Source of the DNA: Alicyclobacillus fastidiosus
GTDB taxonomy: Bacteria; Bacillota; Bacilli; Alicyclobacillales; Alicyclobacillaceae
Direction of reading: 5' to 3'
Length of the DNA: 64,000 bases
Assembly (NCBI RefSeq): GCF_026651875.1
Contig: NZ_CP104067.1
Span: forward strand, 5,198,501 to 5,262,500
Of this stretch, positions 24,534 to 33,166 are shown one piece after another (positions within the stretch are counted from its first letter, which is position 1; every line of letters starts with the position of its first letter). Made by a program: the position numbers and the translations under genes. The notes below the pieces were generated by a model, which ran no database searches, was not told where the DNA came from, and worked only from the letters and a program-made list of their open reading frames with translations.

Positions 24534-26311
24534 TGGAACACGCCGAAGAATACGTATACACCGTCGGCAAAGGTGTGCTCCGGCGCCTCGTCCACTATGC
24601 CTCCCCGCACAAAAATGTCGTGGCCGGCGCCATGGGCATTCTGGTCCTCGCCACCGTCACAGATGTACTCGGGCCGATACTCATGAAGACGTTCATCGAC
24701 AAATACCTGGCGGTACAGTCATTTCCGCCGACGGACATCATCCTGCTGGCGGTTTCCTACCTCGTGTTGCAGTGGATCACCGCGACAGGCAACTATACGC
24801 AGATGATCCTGTTCCAACGCGTGTCGCAGCACGTCATCCAGACGCTTCGGGTGCAGGTGTTTTCGAAGGTACAGCGCCTCTCTGTCTCATTCTTCGACCG
24901 AACGCCTGCGGGTTCTCTCATCTCGCGCATCACCAACGACACGCAGGCGATTGAGGACTTGTTTACAAGTGCGCTCGCACCGTTTTTGCAGAACGGCATC
25001 TTAACCATCGGGATTCTCATCTCCATGTTTGCACTAAGTGTTCAATTGGCGCTGATTTGCCTACTGCTCATCCCGGTCTTTCTGTTCATCATGGCGATGT
25101 ACCGGAGATTGAGTTTTCGGGTGTTTCACTTGGCGCGCCACCGCCTCAGCGAGTTGAATGCCTCGCTTAACGAGTCCCTGCAAGGCATGTACTTAATTCA
25201 GGCGATGCGGCAAGAAGCGCGACTCATCCAGCAGTTCTCAAGCGTCAACAACGCGTACAAACAAGCGCGCGTGCGCAATATCAAGATAAACTCCATGATG
25301 TTGCGTCCCCTCGTCGACATCATTTACTACGCCACGCTCATTTTAGTGATTGCCTTTTTTGGCTTTCACTCATTGACGAGCGTGGTGGACGTCGGCGTGA
25401 TATACGCGTTCGTCAACTATCTAGAACGTTTCTTCGAACCAATCAACACCATCATGGAGCGGCTCAACATTTTACAACAGGCTTTGGTGGCGGCGGATCG
25501 CGTGTTTCGGCTGCTCGATGAAACGTCCCTGGCGGATGTGGGCAAAGGGGGCGAACACCCAAGGATCACACGCGGAGATGTGGTGTTTGAGAACGTGTCA
25601 TTTTCGTATGACGGCGTACACCCAGTTCTCTCGAAAATCTCTTTTCACGTGAAACCTGGTCAAACGGTGGCGCTCGTGGGGCACACAGGCAGCGGGAAGA
25701 GTTCGATTGTCAATTTGCTAATGCGATTTTATCCTTACACTTCGGGACAAATCCGCATTGATGGGGTACCACTGGAACGCTATCAGGACGGTGAGCTTCG
25801 CTCGCAACTTGGTCTAGTTTTGCAAGACTCCACCTTGTTCACCGGAACGATTGCGGACAATATCCGGTTCGGCCGAAACGGCGTCGACGACGATAAGGTG
25901 CAGTGGGCGGCCCGATTCGTTCAAGCTGATCCGTTTATCGCCCAGCTCCCGGACTCTTTCCAACACCGGATCAAGGAACGCGGTGCCGCATTTTCGAGTG
26001 GGCAGCGACAATTGTTGTCGTTCGCCCGTACGATTGCAGGAGACCCGAAGGTCCTGATTTTGGACGAGGCGACCGCGAGCATTGACACAGAGACGGAAGA
26101 GGCGATTCAGACCTCGCTGCGGCGCATGCGAATGGGGCGAACGACCATCGCCATCGCGCACCGTCTTTCGACGATTCAAGATGCGGATTTGATTCTCGTG
26201 CTTCAGCATGGAGAGATTGTCGAGCGTGGAACGCACCAGGAATTGTTGAATCACGGCGGGCTGTATCACAAGATGTACTTGCTTCAAAAAGGTGTCGGAG
26301 AAAGAGCCTGA
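24533..26311 (+). CDS. bmrD: Heterodimeric multidrug ABC exporter, BmrD/YheH-like half
   Basis: A 592-residue half-transporter with a membrane domain of six helices and a C-terminal ATPase. Walker A is GHTGSGKS (383-390) and Walker B ILDEA has the catalytic Glu512. The signature reads FSSGQRQL rather than LSGGQ; together with the Asp499 of the partner it forms the expected degenerate ATP site, while the partner's canonical signature completes the active one. Overlap of the start with the upstream stop shows translational coupling. The unit ends at a long terminator hairpin. Confidence 0.9.
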   Translation: MEHAEEYVYTVGKGVLRRLVHYASPHKNVVAGAMGILVLATVTDVLGPILMKTFIDKYLAVQSFPPTDIILLAVSYLVLQWITATGNYTQMILFQRVSQHVIQTLRVQVFSKVQRLSVSFFDRTPAGSLISRITNDTQAIEDLFTSALAPFLQNGILTIGILISMFALSVQLALICLLLIPVFLFIMAMYRRLSFRVFHLARHRLSELNASLNESLQGMYLIQAMRQEARLIQQFSSVNNAYKQARVRNIKINSMMLRPLVDIIYYATLILVIAFFGFHSLTSVVDVGVIYAFVNYLERFFEPINTIMERLNILQQALVAADRVFRLLDETSLADVGKGGEHPRITRGDVVFENVSFSYDGVHPVLSKISFHVKPGQTVALVGHTGSGKSSIVNLLMRFYPYTSGQIRIDGVPLERYQDGELRSQLGLVLQDSTLFTGTIADNIRFGRNGVDDDKVQWAARFVQADPFIAQLPDSFQHRIKERGAAFSSGQRQLLSFARTIAGDPKVLILDEATASIDTETEEAIQTSLRRMRMGRTTIAIAHRLSTIQDADLILVLQHGEIVERGTHQELLNHGGLYHKMYLLQKGVGERA

Positions 26312-26330
26312 CGTAGATTCGCACATTGAA

Positions 26331-26369
26331 AAAGAGGACTGAGGGGCATGATGGCACTCAGTCCTCTTT
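26331..26369. terminator. Bidirectional terminator between the exporter and dacF genes
   Basis: A perfect 13-bp stem (aaagaggactgag / ctcagtcctcttt) with a 13-base loop; A-run before and T-run after allow action on both convergent transcripts. Confidence 0.85.
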
Positions 26370-26427
26370 GTGATGCGTCAAAGTCATTTCTAGATGGCCG
26401 GCGTGAAGATTGTCGCAGCCGTGCACG

Positions 26428-27708
26428 CTAACCATTCCGGCGGCGTACCCATATCCATCCCAGCGCGACGAAGAGCAAAGAGAGAAGCACAGCGAGCGGG
26501 AAAAGCGTGTACTCTACACGAATCGCCTCTATAGGGTCCAAATCGGCGCCAACTTGCGCGGGCACCGAGGCGAGCACCTTTCCGTTCGCACCTTCCACTT
26601 CGAGGGTCCCGATCACGCTTCCCTTCGCCATGGGGTGACCCAAAAACGCGTACTCGATGGAGTCATGGTACTGGGGTGCATCGTCCTTTGGTACGGTAGC
26701 CGTGACGGTTTCCGTCGCTTGCACCGCTACAGACGTTCCCTTGGGACCGGCAAGTTCTGCAACGGTCTGACCTTTGCGGACGATTGTCCACGTCTCATAG
26801 TGAGCAAACGCATAATCGAGCAATTGGCTCGCATCGTGCCGAATGGAGTAATCCGTGGGGTTGTCCATGAGCACGGCGAGAAAGGTGTCCGTTCCACGCT
26901 TTGCCGCCACCACTAACGTCTCATGGGCAACACTGGTAAACCCAGTCTTTAAACCGATACATCCTGGATAGTAGAACAGCATAGTGTTGAGGTTCTCCAG
27001 TTTAGATTGCCATGCCTTCCCCTTCCAATCGTAATATTTCGTCTGTACAATTTTCCGAAACTCAGGATACTGCATGGCAGCTCGAGCGATGACCGCCATA
27101 TCGTAAGCTGTCGTCTGATGTTTTGGGTCGGGTAACCCATTCGGATTGTCGAAATGCGTATGGGTGGCGCCAAGGGACTTAGCCTCGTCATTCATCATCG
27201 TCGCGAACTTCGATACGGAACCGCCGTAGTGTTCAGCGATGTCTACGGCCGCGTCGTTCGCGGAGTCCAGTAGCAGGCCGTACAGAAGGGGCTCCAACTC
27301 TTCCACTTCGCCCGGCACCATGTAGAGCTTGTCCGGTGGCTGATTCACCGCGTTCTTGCTAGCCGTGAGCCGGTCGCTCAACTTGCCGTATTTTAACGCC
27401 AACAGTGCCGTCATAATTTTGGTAATACTCGCCGGATAATGTTCCGCCAAAGGATTCTTCGCGTAGACAATCGCCCCCGTATTCATGTCCATGACGACTG
27501 CCGCTTGCGATACGATACTCGGCCAGCTCTTTGAATCCACCCCACTGACGTAGGGAACCCCTCCCAGAATCGATTCATCCAGCACGGGCGCCTTTGAAGC
27601 CGCCATGGCGTTCGATGGAGATGCGACAAGCAGTGCTGCACTTGTGACCAGCACCCCCATCAACTGAAAGAGGCGCTTCCCTCCTGCGCGTCCGACCCAT
27701 TTCACCAA
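26428..27708 (-). CDS. D-alanyl-D-alanine carboxypeptidase (DacF/DacB type)
   Basis: A 426-residue penicillin-binding protein of the low-molecular-weight class. An N-terminal signal peptide ends near AMA-AS (35-38). The three active-site motifs are present: SITK with Ser94/Lys97, SAN (149-151) and KTG (254-256). A C-terminal membrane helix (LFPLAVLLSLLFVALGW) anchors it. It trims the terminal D-Ala from peptidoglycan stem peptides; in spore-formers members act in vegetative wall or cortex synthesis. The start is TTG 27708 after aagggg; the next codon is GTG, which could also serve. No SpoIIAA operon follows, so dacF cannot be claimed over dacA or dacB. Confidence 0.9.
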   Translation of the reverse strand: MVKWVGRAGGKRLFQLMGVLVTSAALLVASPSNAMAASKAPVLDESILGGVPYVSGVDSKSWPSIVSQAAVVMDMNTGAIVYAKNPLAEHYPASITKIMTALLALKYGKLSDRLTASKNAVNQPPDKLYMVPGEVEELEPLLYGLLLDSANDAAVDIAEHYGGSVSKFATMMNDEAKSLGATHTHFDNPNGLPDPKHQTTAYDMAVIARAAMQYPEFRKIVQTKYYDWKGKAWQSKLENLNTMLFYYPGCIGLKTGFTSVAHETLVVAAKRGTDTFLAVLMDNPTDYSIRHDASQLLDYAFAHYETWTIVRKGQTVAELAGPKGTSVAVQATETVTATVPKDDAPQYHDSIEYAFLGHPMAKGSVIGTLEVEGANGKVLASVPAQVGADLDPIEAIRVEYTLFPLAVLLSLLFVALGWIWVRRRNG

Positions 27709-27837
27709 TCACCAAGCCCCTTGTCGAGTAATGTCGATAAATTCATCCCCTTATCATAGTTGTATTTCACCCTAATTGACTAGAGGGGGCAGTGCAAAAC
27801 GACCGTTTGGTTGTCAGCGAACAGGTCAAATGCAGCA

Positions 27838-27891
27838 AAAAAAGAACTACCGCTTACCATCACGAAGATGCGTAAAGGGTAGTTCTTTTTT
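27838..27891 (-). terminator. Terminator of the qox-ctaA operon
   Basis: A long stem (aaaagaactacc / ggtagttctttt, about 13 bp) with further pairing in the loop; read on the minus strand it ends in a T-run. It begins right after the ctaA stop at 27903. Confidence 0.85.
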
Positions 27892-27902
27892 CAGTCTTCG
27901 AT

Positions 27903-28898
27903 TTACGCCTTGCTTCCAGCACCCGTGCCGAGAGACGGTGAATCCTCTACGTGTCTTCCGCTGGACGGCGGAAGCGTCTGCATGGCGATGAAGCAAAGAG
28001 AACCGAACAATCCTGTCACCACTGTGACGTGCGTCAAAAATGCCGGCAGCGACACGTGGCTTGCAACCAAGTAAAATCCGCTGAACGCCTGTAAAACCAC
28101 GAATGATAGCGCGAAGATGCTTCCTATAAACAAGTCCCGTCGCTCGTTGCGCATCTGTACAGCAAGAACGAAGAGAACCAGCACCCAAAGCACGAGAATG
28201 CCAGCCAGCGACCGATGTGTCCAATCCAAGAGCAGTGCATGGTGCGGCGCGCTCGCCGACTCGGTTGGGATTGGAATTCCACGGAACAGTCCACCTACAC
28301 TTGCACTCGAAATGTACGCACCTACGTACATGGCGATGTAGATGTATGGCCCCGACAACCAGGCCCACCACCTGTAACTTCGGTTGGGCAACGGCTTGCG
28401 AATCGGCAAGGGCACTCCGCTGACGAGCGACGCCTCCCACACTCGTTCGATCCGCCAGACGTTGATGGTAAGCAATAGCACACTACTGAACGCCAACAAG
28501 GACACGCCGAAGTGCGTGGCGATGACGGCGGGTGGCTCATTCCAGACGACCGCAATGGCGCCGAGGACTGCTTCCAGAATGACGAAAAAAATGCTGATAC
28601 CCGACAGAATCGGGATTTCCGGCCACTTCCGATATCGCCAACTGGCGATAATGGCGGTGGCCAGGAGGAGCACCGTCAAAATCGGTACATTGATGCGATG
28701 CGAATACTCGATGAGCGTCCGCCAATTGGTCAGACTCGGGATGATCTGCCCGTTACAGGTGAGCCACTGATGGCCACAAGCAAAAGCAGAACCGGTATCT
28801 GCATCTGCAAAGCCGATTGTATTGACGATGAGCGTCTGTATCGTCGATAAAATCCCAAGGACGAATACAGCGATGCCCCATCCACGATTCCGCGGCAT
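27903..28898 (-). CDS. ctaA: Heme A synthase (COX15/CtaA)
   Basis: A 331-residue polytopic membrane protein (about eight helices in two four-helix halves) that oxidises the methyl group of heme O to give heme A. The conserved heme-ligand region motifs are EYSHR (first half), THFGVSLL, DWTHRSLAG (second half) and LTHVTVV. An extracytoplasmic Cys pair is seen in FACGHQWLTC, as in Firmicute CtaA. It is the last gene of the operon with qoxABCD, 36 bases after qoxD, which supplies the heme A cofactor to the aa3 oxidase. CtaB (heme O synthase) is not in the window. Confidence 0.93.
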   Translation of the reverse strand: MPRNRGWGIAVFVLGILSTIQTLIVNTIGFADADTGSAFACGHQWLTCNGQIIPSLTNWRTLIEYSHRINVPILTVLLLATAIIASWRYRKWPEIPILSGISIFFVILEAVLGAIAVVWNEPPAVIATHFGVSLLAFSSVLLLTINVWRIERVWEASLVSGVPLPIRKPLPNRSYRWWAWLSGPYIYIAMYVGAYISSASVGGLFRGIPIPTESASAPHHALLLDWTHRSLAGILVLWVLVLFVLAVQMRNERRDLFIGSIFALSFVVLQAFSGFYLVASHVSLPAFLTHVTVVTGLFGSLCFIAMQTLPPSSGRHVEDSPSLGTGAGSKA

Positions 28899-28933
28899 AT
28901 CAGCACAACTCCATTCACATCATTAGACAGTTG

Positions 28934-29251
28934 CTACGCGACGACCGCCTTGAAGGCCATAATCCAGATGGAACCTGCGACTACGGTAAATGCGATGAAT
29001 ATCGCAAAGAAAATCGCAGGGACCTGCCACGCCTTGTCGTCACTTTCAGTAAAGTGCATGAACATGTAGAGCTGGACCAACAACTGACCGACACCCAAGA
29101 TGACGATGACGGTGATCACCAGCGCAGGCGGTTGGTGCGTGGCCAACGCCAACCAGAATGCGATAGCCGTCAGCACTAAGGAGATAAGAAGCCCCCAAAT
29201 GTGCTTCCACGGAAAACCGGTTTCCTGATGGAACTTGTGATTGGTCTCCAT
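28934..29251 (-). CDS. qoxD: Menaquinol oxidase aa3 subunit IV
   Basis: A 105-residue membrane protein with three helices (IWGLLISLVLTAIAFWLAL; LVITVIVILGVGQLLVQLYMF; AIFFAIFIAFTVVAGSIWIM) and the MHFTES motif of QoxD/COX4-prok proteins. It stabilises the oxidase complex. One base separates its start from the qoxC stop, so it is tightly coupled. Confidence 0.9.
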   Translation of the reverse strand: METNHKFHQETGFPWKHIWGLLISLVLTAIAFWLALATHQPPALVITVIVILGVGQLLVQLYMFMHFTESDDKAWQVPAIFFAIFIAFTVVAGSIWIMAFKAVVA

Positions 29252-29252
29252 G

Positions 29253-29888
29253 TCACAACACCTTCCCTGTCAGATAGACTACGGTGAAGATGAAAATCCA
29301 GACCGCATCGAGGAAGTGCCAGTAAATACTCACGATAAACACTTTACGCGCAGTGATGGGCGTAATGCCTCGACGCAGCAACTGGACGACTAGTCCAGAC
29401 ATCCAGAGGATACCCATACTTACGTGACAACCGTGCGTTCCGACGAGCGTAAAGAACGCCGACAGGAACCCACTCGTTTGCATGCGCGCTCCACTCGACA
29501 CGTCCTGAACGAACTCCGTGACTTCAAAGCCGATAAACACGAGGCCAAGGGCAATGGTGATGAGCAGCCACATGACCATCGCGTTGCGATTACCACGCCG
29601 CATTTCATATGTCGCAAGGCCACACGTAAACGAACTGAACAACAGTGCGATGGTTTCAATGGTGAAACCCGTGACGTCAAACAGTTGACTCGATGTCGGT
29701 CCACCCGCGGTGCGACCGTGCATCACGACATAGGTTGCGAACAAACAAGAGAACAAGACTAAGTCAGAACCGAGGAATACCCAGAACCCAGCAATGCGAA
29801 GACTGTTTTCTTCGTTGTGGTATTCGACGGGAACGGACGGATCCACGGGGTGATGACCACCGTGAACCGCCGTATGCGCGTCCGACAT
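29253..29888 (-). CDS. qoxC: Menaquinol oxidase aa3 subunit III
   Basis: A 211-residue membrane protein of the cytochrome o/aa3 subunit III family with five helices, starting with a His-rich N-terminus (HTAVHGGHHP). Typical residues include FWVFLGSDLVLFSCLF, the lipid-binding-type Glu in GFEVTEF, GTHGCHVSMG and YWHFLDAVWIFIF. It lies between qoxB (2 bases upstream) and qoxD. Length matches QoxC of Bacillus rather than the shorter cytochrome c oxidase form. Confidence 0.92.
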   Translation of the reverse strand: MSDAHTAVHGGHHPVDPSVPVEYHNEENSLRIAGFWVFLGSDLVLFSCLFATYVVMHGRTAGGPTSSQLFDVTGFTIETIALLFSSFTCGLATYEMRRGNRNAMVMWLLITIALGLVFIGFEVTEFVQDVSSGARMQTSGFLSAFFTLVGTHGCHVSMGILWMSGLVVQLLRRGITPITARKVFIVSIYWHFLDAVWIFIFTVVYLTGKVL

Positions 29889-29890
29889 CC

Positions 29891-31855
29891 TTACAACCTC
29901 CCTGCCGCAGCTTCTGTCTTCTCGATTTCTTCCACCGGAATGTAGTGATGGTCGTCATACTCGAACGAACGTAGTGCCAAGGTGACGAGTACGCCAGCCA
30001 GACCGATAATCGCAAGGATCCACCACTCAAAGACGAATCCCCAACCGGCGATGAAGAAGAACACGCTCATGATAATCGGTCGACCAGAATCGTTCGGCAT
30101 GTGAATCGGTTCAAACGGAACGCCCTTCGGACCATTGATAGACTCGCCGTTCTTCTTCATGAGTAACCACGCGTCGCGACCCTTTACTTCCGGAATGCGA
30201 GCAAAGTTGTAATGTGGCGCTGGCGAAGTGGTTGCCCACTCGAGTGTCCGTGCATCCCAAGGATCTCCGGTCGTATCCCGTTCGCCAAAGCGTGCGCTCC
30301 AGAGGATGTTGTACACGAAGATCAAGAACCCGACACCCATCAACAGCGCGCCAAACGTTTCAATCAAGTTGATAACGCCCCAACCGTACCCAGCTTGGTA
30401 CGTGTACACGCGGCGCGTCATCCCCATGAACCCAAGGAAGAACATCGGGAAGAAACAGATGTTAAAGCCGATCATAAACGTCCAGAAGTGCCATCTGCCC
30501 AACCGTTCGTTCAACAATACGCCGAACATCTTTGGCCACCAGTAGTAGAGGGCGGCAAAGACGCCAAATACGGTACCGGCGACGAGCACGTAGTGGAAGT
30601 GCGCCACCAAGAAGTAACTGTTGTGGTACTGATAGTCGGCTGGTGGAACGGCAAGCATGACACCCGTCAAACCACCAATCAGGAAGTTCGGGATAAAGCC
30701 GACTGCCCACAACATCGCGCTCGTATACTCGATACGGCCCTTGTGCATCGTGAACAACCAGTTAAACAGCTTGACGCCAGTCGGAACTGCAATCGCCATC
30801 GTCGAGACGCCAAAGAACGAGTTGACGCCTGGACCCGCGCCCATCGTAAAGAAGTGGTGAACCCACACGACGAAACTCAGGATGGCGATGGAGACCATCG
30901 ACACGACCATCGCGGAATAACCAAACAGCCGTTTGCGCGCAAACGTGCTGAAGACTTCCGAGAAGATGCCGAACGCCGGCAGAATGACGATATATACTTC
31001 TGGATGGCCCCAAATCCAGAACAAGTTGACGTATTGCATGGGCATACCGCCCGCGGTGATCGTAAAGAAGTGCGCCCCAAAATCGCGGTCGATGAGCAGC
31101 AGTGCGAGCGCCACCGTCAGGACTGGGAACGCGAAGACGATGATCACGGACGTGATAAATACAGACCACGTGAACATCGGCATGCGCATCAGCGTCATAC
31201 CTGGCGCCCTCATGCGCAAAATCGTCAAGAGGAAGTTCACGCCAGTTGCGATGGTACCAATACCCGTGATCTGCAGGGCGACCAAGTAGTAATTCTCGCC
31301 CGGGCCCGGATCAAACATGGTTTCCACGTAAGGCGTATAACTCGTCCACCCACCATCTGGCGAACCGCCGATGACGAACGACAAGTTAAAGAGCATTGCA
31401 GCTACGAAGAACAGCCAGAAACTAATGGCGTTCAAATAGGGGAATGCGACGTCGCGACAACCGATTTGTAGCGGGACGGCGACGTTGAAAAAGCCAATCA
31501 GCGCAGGCATCGCCATGAACAAGATCATGATGGTACCGTGCGTGGTGAAAATCTGATCATAGTGATCGGCGTTTAGTAAGTGAAGCCCTGGCCAAGATAG
31601 CTGTGCACGCATCAGCAAGCCATCTGTACCGCCGCGGAACAGCATCAAAATGGCGGCAATCAAGTACATAATCCCGATTTTCTTGTGGTCCACTGTCGTA
31701 AGCCAGTTGTCCCAGAGCCACTTCCACAATTTGAAGTAGCTGAGGACGACGATGATACCGATAGTGGCCAGCGCAATGAGAACATCGGACGTCCAGATCA
31801 TCGGACCTTCGTCGAGCATAAAGAAATGCACGGCCCACTGCCGGAAGTTATCCAC
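29891..31855 (-). CDS. qoxB: Menaquinol oxidase aa3 subunit I
   Basis: A 654-residue heme-copper oxidase subunit I. It carries the low-spin heme and CuB/heme a3 ligand regions (FTTHGTIM, WGHPEVY with the His-Tyr crosslink pair, VWVHHFF, and VAHFHYVL), as well as RGGTDG near the start and PGENYY. Length, ITTVDHKK-like TTVDHKKIGIMYL and the C-terminal EYDDHHY tail closely follow Bacillus QoxB, so electrons come from menaquinol rather than cytochrome c. It reduces O2 to water and pumps protons in the cytoplasmic membrane. It starts with GTG 31855 after gggagga. A large antisense frame over this gene is a codon-bias shadow. Confidence 0.95.
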   Translation of the reverse strand: MDNFRQWAVHFFMLDEGPMIWTSDVLIALATIGIIVVLSYFKLWKWLWDNWLTTVDHKKIGIMYLIAAILMLFRGGTDGLLMRAQLSWPGLHLLNADHYDQIFTTHGTIMILFMAMPALIGFFNVAVPLQIGCRDVAFPYLNAISFWLFFVAAMLFNLSFVIGGSPDGGWTSYTPYVETMFDPGPGENYYLVALQITGIGTIATGVNFLLTILRMRAPGMTLMRMPMFTWSVFITSVIIVFAFPVLTVALALLLIDRDFGAHFFTITAGGMPMQYVNLFWIWGHPEVYIVILPAFGIFSEVFSTFARKRLFGYSAMVVSMVSIAILSFVVWVHHFFTMGAGPGVNSFFGVSTMAIAVPTGVKLFNWLFTMHKGRIEYTSAMLWAVGFIPNFLIGGLTGVMLAVPPADYQYHNSYFLVAHFHYVLVAGTVFGVFAALYYWWPKMFGVLLNERLGRWHFWTFMIGFNICFFPMFFLGFMGMTRRVYTYQAGYGWGVINLIETFGALLMGVGFLIFVYNILWSARFGERDTTGDPWDARTLEWATTSPAPHYNFARIPEVKGRDAWLLMKKNGESINGPKGVPFEPIHMPNDSGRPIIMSVFFFIAGWGFVFEWWILAIIGLAGVLVTLALRSFEYDDHHYIPVEEIEKTEAAAGRL

Positions 31856-31914
31856 TCCCGCTTCCTCCCTTGCTACGCGACAAGCGAGTTGTCACGTTTG
31901 CTGATGTTGCATTG

Positions 31915-32757
31915 TTATTGCGGATTTGCAGACGAGAACGCCATCTTCGGAACGATGCCCGGCGCGCTCAGTTGATTATTCGCTTGTTTCGTCAAAGCTG
32001 GCTTGGTTTGCTTGATGGTTTGAACCCACTTGGCAAAGTCGGCCGAGGTAGTTGCGTTCACATCGAACGTCATCGCAGCAAAGCCGCGACCCGAGTACTG
32101 TGCACTTCGCCCTTGATAGGTGCCAGGATGGTCAGCCTCTAGCCACAGCTTCAAGTCGTGACCTGGCATGTTGAACTCCATCCCGCCGAGTGCAGGTACC
32201 CAGAACGTGTTCATCGGCCCGTCCGAAGTCAACTCGAAGTCGACTGGTTGGCCTGCTGGGATGTTGACGTAGTTGACCGTCTCAATGCCTTGAGCCGGGT
32301 ACTTAAACACCCATTTCCAGCGTTCTGCAATGACGTCGATCACGAGCGGATTGTTTGACGCCCCCTGCGTCGTGGCGACATCCGCCTTCGGTGGCTTCAC
32401 GAGTTTATAGGTGACGGCCACGGTAGGAATCGCAAGCGCGATGACAATGATGAGCGGGATGATGGTCCAGATGGACTCCCAGCGAGCATTGCCCTCGATT
32501 TCTGGTGGAACGTAATCCTTGTTCTCTGGCGTGGCGCGATATTTGACGATCATGTAGAAGAAGATCACAAATACGGCCAACACGACAATCATCATCAGCG
32601 CAAATGACCAGATGATCAGGTAGTACTCGCTTCTAGCAACCGGCCCTTGAGGACTGAGTACAGGCATGTACTTTGCCGAGTTACAGCCGGTAAGGGCAAA
32701 CATGGACAGCCCCACTACGAGAAAGAGGCTGCGAAGTCGACGCCCAGTTGGCTTCAT
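31915..32757 (-). CDS. qoxA: Menaquinol oxidase aa3 subunit II (lipoprotein)
   Basis: A 280-residue subunit II with lipobox LTGC (Cys22-24 region), two membrane helices (YYLIIWSFALMMIVVLAVF; WTIIPLIIVIALAIPTVAV) and an external cupredoxin domain. The CuA cysteines (CxxxC) and their His/Met ligands are absent, which distinguishes quinol oxidases from cytochrome c oxidases. ATG 32757 is chosen because aaaggaga lies about 9 bases upstream; the frame extends to 32823 without a ribosome site. It is the first gene of qoxABCD-ctaA; a promoter at 32910-32938 and box repeats further upstream suggest respiratory regulation. Confidence 0.93.
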   Translation of the reverse strand: MKPTGRRLRSLFLVVGLSMFALTGCNSAKYMPVLSPQGPVARSEYYLIIWSFALMMIVVLAVFVIFFYMIVKYRATPENKDYVPPEIEGNARWESIWTIIPLIIVIALAIPTVAVTYKLVKPPKADVATTQGASNNPLVIDVIAERWKWVFKYPAQGIETVNYVNIPAGQPVDFELTSDGPMNTFWVPALGGMEFNMPGHDLKLWLEADHPGTYQGRSAQYSGRGFAAMTFDVNATTSADFAKWVQTIKQTKPALTKQANNQLSAPGIVPKMAFSSANPQ

Positions 32758-32909
32758 CGTCGCTTTCGTCTCCTTTCTGTCTATGAGATATGTAGAACAG
32801 TGCCCAACGACGAGAGAAATCAATGGCCTTGGACGAACCCAAGTATGAATACAGGAACCGCATCGGCCCTCGACTTCAGCGCGTATAAAACGAGCACCGC
32901 CTCAGACGC

Positions 32910-32938
32910 CATATAGATGATACCAGAGTCGGTTTCAA
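32910..32938 (-). promoter_or_regulatory. Promoter of the qoxABCD-ctaA operon
   Basis: On the minus strand: -35 ttgaaa (32938-32933), 17-base spacer, -10 tatatg (32915-32910). The predicted transcript would have a leader of about 145 bases before qoxA. Confidence 0.55.
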
Positions 32939-32944
32939 TTGGCG

Positions 32945-32991
32945 CTCTCACAGTTGAAGAATTTGAAAAAGCTTCACAAGCACTTCACAGT
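32945..32991 (-). promoter_or_regulatory. Cluster of TGTGA(A/G) boxes upstream of the qox promoter
   Basis: Reading toward qoxA: actgtgaag (32991-32983), cttgtgaag (32980-32972) and actgtgagag (32954-32945), just upstream of the -35. The first two are 11 bases apart, one helical turn. A further actgtgaag is at 33071-33063. They resemble the ResD-type box (TTTGTGAAT) known from Bacillus respiratory genes such as ctaA and resA; assignment to ResD is inference. Confidence 0.45.
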
Positions 32992-33166
32992 TATGTAAAC
33001 ACTTGTTTGCCTATTCGTCACAAAAGAGCAACAAACCCCCTTGATGTTGCTAGCATTGCCCCCTTCACAGTCGCACGAACGTGTTTTAGTCTACACAACA
33101 AGCCATTATTGGATTTTTCCAGCCAATTTAAACCGTGCTAAGATGCATTCAGGAGGTGTGCCTTTC

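Larger units (their letters stand above)
32758..33166. other. Divergent control region between qoxA and the gene at 33167
   Basis: About 400 bases without a supported gene. It holds the qox promoter, the TGTGA(A/G) boxes listed separately, and an AT-rich stretch (33000-33140) that probably carries the promoter of the plus-strand gene. Confidence 0.5.

Noticed and set aside
30212..31471. A 419-codon plus-strand frame opposite qoxB.
   Set aside because: It is exactly antisense to a strongly conserved oxidase gene, has a charged low-complexity composition with no motif, and arises from codon bias in GC-rich DNA.
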